Shown here one piece after another: positions 60,589 to 64,000 of a stretch of 64,000 nt of DNA. The stretch is from NCBI RefSeq assembly GCF_003945595.2, contig NW_024104316.1, positions 1,498,208 through 1,562,207 of the forward strand, given 5' to 3'. Each line of letters starts with the position of its first letter. The stretch's first letter is position 1. The translations under genes were made by a program, and so were the position numbers. The notes below the pieces were generated by a model, which saw nothing but the letters and a program-made list of their open reading frames with translations, ran no database searches and had not been told where the DNA came from. Origin of the DNA: Pipra filicauda (lineage: Eukaryota; Chordata; Aves; Passeriformes; Pipridae).

Positions 60589-63500
60589 CTGTGGAAAGAG
60601 AAGGGGGGGAAAAAAAGGTCAAAACACTCTTTTTTTGAGAAATTTATTCCAAAACTCATGATAAGATGACTTAAAGCTGACATTAAGTGACGGCACATGC
60701 TGTAAGAGATGTAGAACCTCAGGAGTCACTAATGCCACCAGGGTCTGTTCCAAGGGGCTTTGCAGACAAACACCCAGTGCCCAGTGACACAGAAATCCTG
60801 CATCAACACCCGAATTTGGGGGTTCCTGGAAGAACCTGCAGACATGTCACTCCGTGGCTTCACCACACTGACAGAACATGCCTCCCTCAGTGTTAAATCA
60901 CAAATGCCTTGCCCAGGAATCAAGCTGGTTCAGTTTTTATCTTTGCATTTGGGTTGATGACAGAAGGGAGTTTCTGTAGAAGTTGGTATTAACAGCATTG
61001 ACTGAATGAGCCAGACAATGCTCTGGGCTTTGAAAGCATTCCCACAGCAGGTACAGCTGGCCAGCAATGTAGTCCATCCCACTTCTGCTGTCTAGGAACA
61101 GCTGGAAGGGAGCAAAATATTTGCCAGAGCTGCAACCATGTGTTCTAAGCACAGGGAATCTCTGCAGCAGTGCCTCCACTCCTGCCTCTGACAATACGTC
61201 TGGGCACTCCAGTGTAGTACCTGGACATTTACAATTTTAGTACAAAAGCAGAAAACAGTATTAGAGGGAGATCAGTTCTCCCACCTAGTATTTATTTACC
61301 AGTCTTCTCAGAGGCATCATGCAGGAATTAAATCCTCAAAATAACACAAATGATTCCCAAATCAGTCAGCTGGAAATCACACAACGGGATTTAATCTGAA
61401 CAGCACACAGGACCAGGCTACAAAACAATCTTCTGATACTGGCTGCAGCATGATCAATTCAGCATTTTTGGAGGATTTTAAGCTTTATTCTTTCAACACG
61501 TGACTATTCACCTTCAGAAAAGGGGGGAAATGCATAAAAAAGAGCCTCGACAAGCAGCAGCCAGAGCAGCACATGAAACAGGCTGTCAAAGCGCTGAACG
61601 TTCATTGGCAGTGCTCTACTATTCACTAAGAACAGCGAGTGAAAATGTGAAGAGCAAAGCAGACTACAAAATAAAAAAGGAATTTTACTAAAAAAGAAGT
61701 AATATTCACTTATGTGACAAATGGACTGTGAAACAAGTCAGCTTTGAGGAGCAACTTGCAAAGGACAAGAGTCATATCACAGAACAGCAAGTCTGCCAGA
61801 GAAGTGGTGGGTTCAAGTGCATGGAAAAGAAGCATTCAGATCCAAAAACCACTGCAAGGATTTCAGTGACAACTGCCCAGGAAGTTAAATGGCATAGATG
61901 AAGGGCAGTTTCAGTAAGTGTATGCTAATTCACAGAGGAAAACCAAAAAGGTCCTAGGTTCACCCCTCAGGAAAGGGATACTGAAATAACGATGGATATT
62001 TATTTATTAAACCAGCTGAGTGCCCAAAAGCTATTAAGGTAAGCACAGGGTTAGCAGTTATTGGGGAAGGAACAGAGAACCAACACCCACATATCAAACA
62101 TGCATTTCTTATCTTTAAAAAAAAAATAAAATGTCAGAAAAGGACAAGAAAAATGATCCAGCTACCAGACAGTTTCCTACTGAAGAAAGTAAATTGAGTA
62201 CAACCCTGTAACTTGCAAAAATGTCATCAGCACTGGCATCAGCTGGGCAAGGCAAAAAAATTCCTATAAAACCATGAAGGAAACTAGTACAGCCAGAAGT
62301 TAAGAAGGTAACAAGTAAGGCCAGAAATATAAGCAAGTCAGTGTTCAAGAGATGAATGAATGAAAGAAAAATCCTTCAAGCAAGACAAGTGCCAACAGAG
62401 GAGCCGGGCAGCTTGGCTCCTCAGCACACACCTCCCTGAGCATGAGTAAGGAGCCCAGTGTGCACACGAGCAATTAGGCTGGATTAGCCCAGCCCATCTA
62501 GTTGATTAGCACCTATAACAGCAGTCGTGCCAATTATTTCAGGGGAAGTATTATCCTTGCCACATCTGCCCAGAAGAGAGGCTCGGTGTCAGTGCTGCAG
62601 AGGTGGCCTGTGCCCTGAAACCTGGGGGTTTGTGCCTTTGGCACCTTCTCCCAGGTATCAAATGTAGCACATCCCAGTACAGCCTCACTGCTGCTTGGGA
62701 GTTGGTAGGTTCTCAGCCCTCAGTTGCCCTGTGGTCTCTTCATTGTGGATCACTGAGGCATCTATTACAAGTTGTTTTCACAAGCAGTTTTCACACCAAA
62801 TTGGACCTTGTCATTACTGACATGAGCAGGTTTTAAAATATGCCTATGGAAAAAAAATAACACCACCAGTCTGGCTTAGTGCAGGTTTCCTCAATTTCTG
62901 ATAAGCCTACGTAGGCTCTGGCAAAAGCACTGCAGCTCTTGGTACTTTGGCTTGAGGAAAATTTCCTCCTTTCTTAAGCAATTCAGGACCAGACACATGA
63001 AAAAAAGATTAAAAGGGAATTCTTTCCCAACACACTTGCTGTGGTACAGATGGCAAATTCCCACAATGAAGTCATACGTTATTGTTTTCTTTATTCCTTT
63101 CATGTTATGTCTTCACAGCACAAAAGAGCAGTATACTTGAAAAACAAGGAAAATCCTAGACTGTATTTAAGATAGGATAAATATTTTATAGTCCATTCCC
63201 AAAATTTGGACTATCAAAAATCTTCCCTTGTGTCCAATCCGTATCTCCCAAGTTGTGGTTTCTAACCACTGTCCCTTGTTCCATCATCTGGCATCACCAT
63301 GAAGAGTTTGCTCTCAGGTTGTTGGAAGTATTCAACTATTTTCTACCCACATTTCAGGCCAATTACCCGTAGCCACCTCCTCTCCCAGCTCCACAAGCTC
63401 TTCAACACCTACAATTTTGGCAGCTTTTCGACCTCTTCCAGTTTTTCTACATCCCTTCTGACCTGGAGGCTCAAAAGAAAGTCCTCAGCTCACAGAGCCA

Positions 63501-64000
63501 TAGGTCACGTCAGAGTTTTAGCTGCAAGACTGCTTTGCAATCCAGATGTAGCTGCACAACTTTCCTCCTCTTGTCTCCTCAGAGACAGTTTTACTCCTTC
63601 ACCAGCAACCCCAGCAACTGTGGATTGAACTGCAGTGTTGCAACAACCCTCACCTCAAAGGAAAGGCTAATTACTTCAGATTGCAGGTTCTTTCACATGT
63701 TAAGCCTCATTTAACAGGCTTTAAGCAATGCTTTAAGTAATCAGCATGCATTACAAAAACATCCAGTGATTTTAATTGCAAATTTCCTTTTCCTTTTAAG
63801 ACTAGGAAACACCGCATAACAATTAGTTATTCACAATTAATTCTGCAACAATCACTTCAAAATTCACACTCTGGGGAGAGCCACAGATCTGCCACTCGGC
63901 TCTGAGAATGCCAAGCCACAGCCATGCTCAAGGGACAGAAGAGAGCACTCCTTACTCAACCAGGACAGCGAGGACTGCATGGAAGACAGGTAAGGCAGAG
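60589..64000 (-). other. NUTF2: NUTF2 intron (partial), nothing coding recognised
   Basis: Intronic sequence upstream of the last NUTF2 exon. A diverged CR1-like stretch may lie at about 63240-63480. No upstream NUTF2 exon was recognised, and no RNA gene is seen. Confidence 0.6.
63240..63480 (-). mobile_element. Possible diverged CR1 remnant
   Basis: ccactgtcccttgttccatc and later Pro/Ser-rich phrases loosely resemble CR1 complement sequence. The match is weak. Confidence 0.25.

Noticed and set aside
60937..61194. 85-codon minus-strand frame containing GMDYIAGQLYLL
   Set aside because: It has a chance GQL similarity to the NUTF2 segment before the last exon, but the surrounding residues do not match and no suitable splice sites fit. 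Not recognised as any gene.
63989..64000. Plus-strand donor-like sequence at the window end (acaggtaagg)
   Set aside because: No plus-strand gene is supported, and the sequence is cut off at the edge.

Overview
The window is vertebrate nuclear DNA, almost certainly from a bird. The evidence is a set of spliced genes with GT-AG introns, CpG-island promoters, several 3'-end fragments of CR1 (the dominant avian non-LTR retrotransposon), and GC-rich minisatellites of the kind seen on small avian chromosomes. I cannot name the species. All genes lie on the minus strand, so transcription runs from high to low coordinates. Their order is NUTF2 (last coding exon), EDC4 (complete), NRN1L (complete), PSKH1 (5' part). 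This matches from memory the gene order NUTF2-EDC4-NRN1L-PSKH1 on human 16q22.1, so it is a conserved syntenic block.

Layout from low to high. 1-12476 is PSKH1 intron 2, with a CR1 piece and a CpG-rich patch; the last PSKH1 coding exon is not in the window. 12477-13502 is PSKH1 exon 2, carrying a short uORF, the start codon and most of the kinase domain. 13503-16494 is PSKH1 intron 1. About 16495-16680 is the noncoding first exon and CpG-island promoter of PSKH1. 16680-23100 is gene-free, with GC-rich minisatellites. 23261-26044 is NRN1L in three coding exons (163 aa). 26213-26575 is a CR1 copy in the short NRN1L-EDC4 gap. About 26835-59353 is EDC4: 29 coding exons whose splice phases all agree, giving a 1403-residue protein. 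60475-60588 is the last coding exon of NUTF2, and its upstream exons lie beyond the window.

The genes are neighbours by ancient linkage and do not form one pathway. EDC4 is a scaffold of the mRNA decapping complex in P-bodies. NUTF2 imports RanGDP into the nucleus. PSKH1 is a lipid-anchored Ser/Thr kinase. NRN1L is a secreted, GPI-anchored neuritin-like protein. I found no undescribed system. The points most worth a second look are splice-site details in EDC4 (a tandem NAGNAG acceptor, a 9-nt tandem acceptor, a 37-nt microexon and a run of weak GTAC/GTATCC donors), a uORF just upstream of the PSKH1 start, a 240-bp purine tract in the NRN1L intron, a hairpin cluster in an EDC4 intron, and minisatellites around the PSKH1 promoter.
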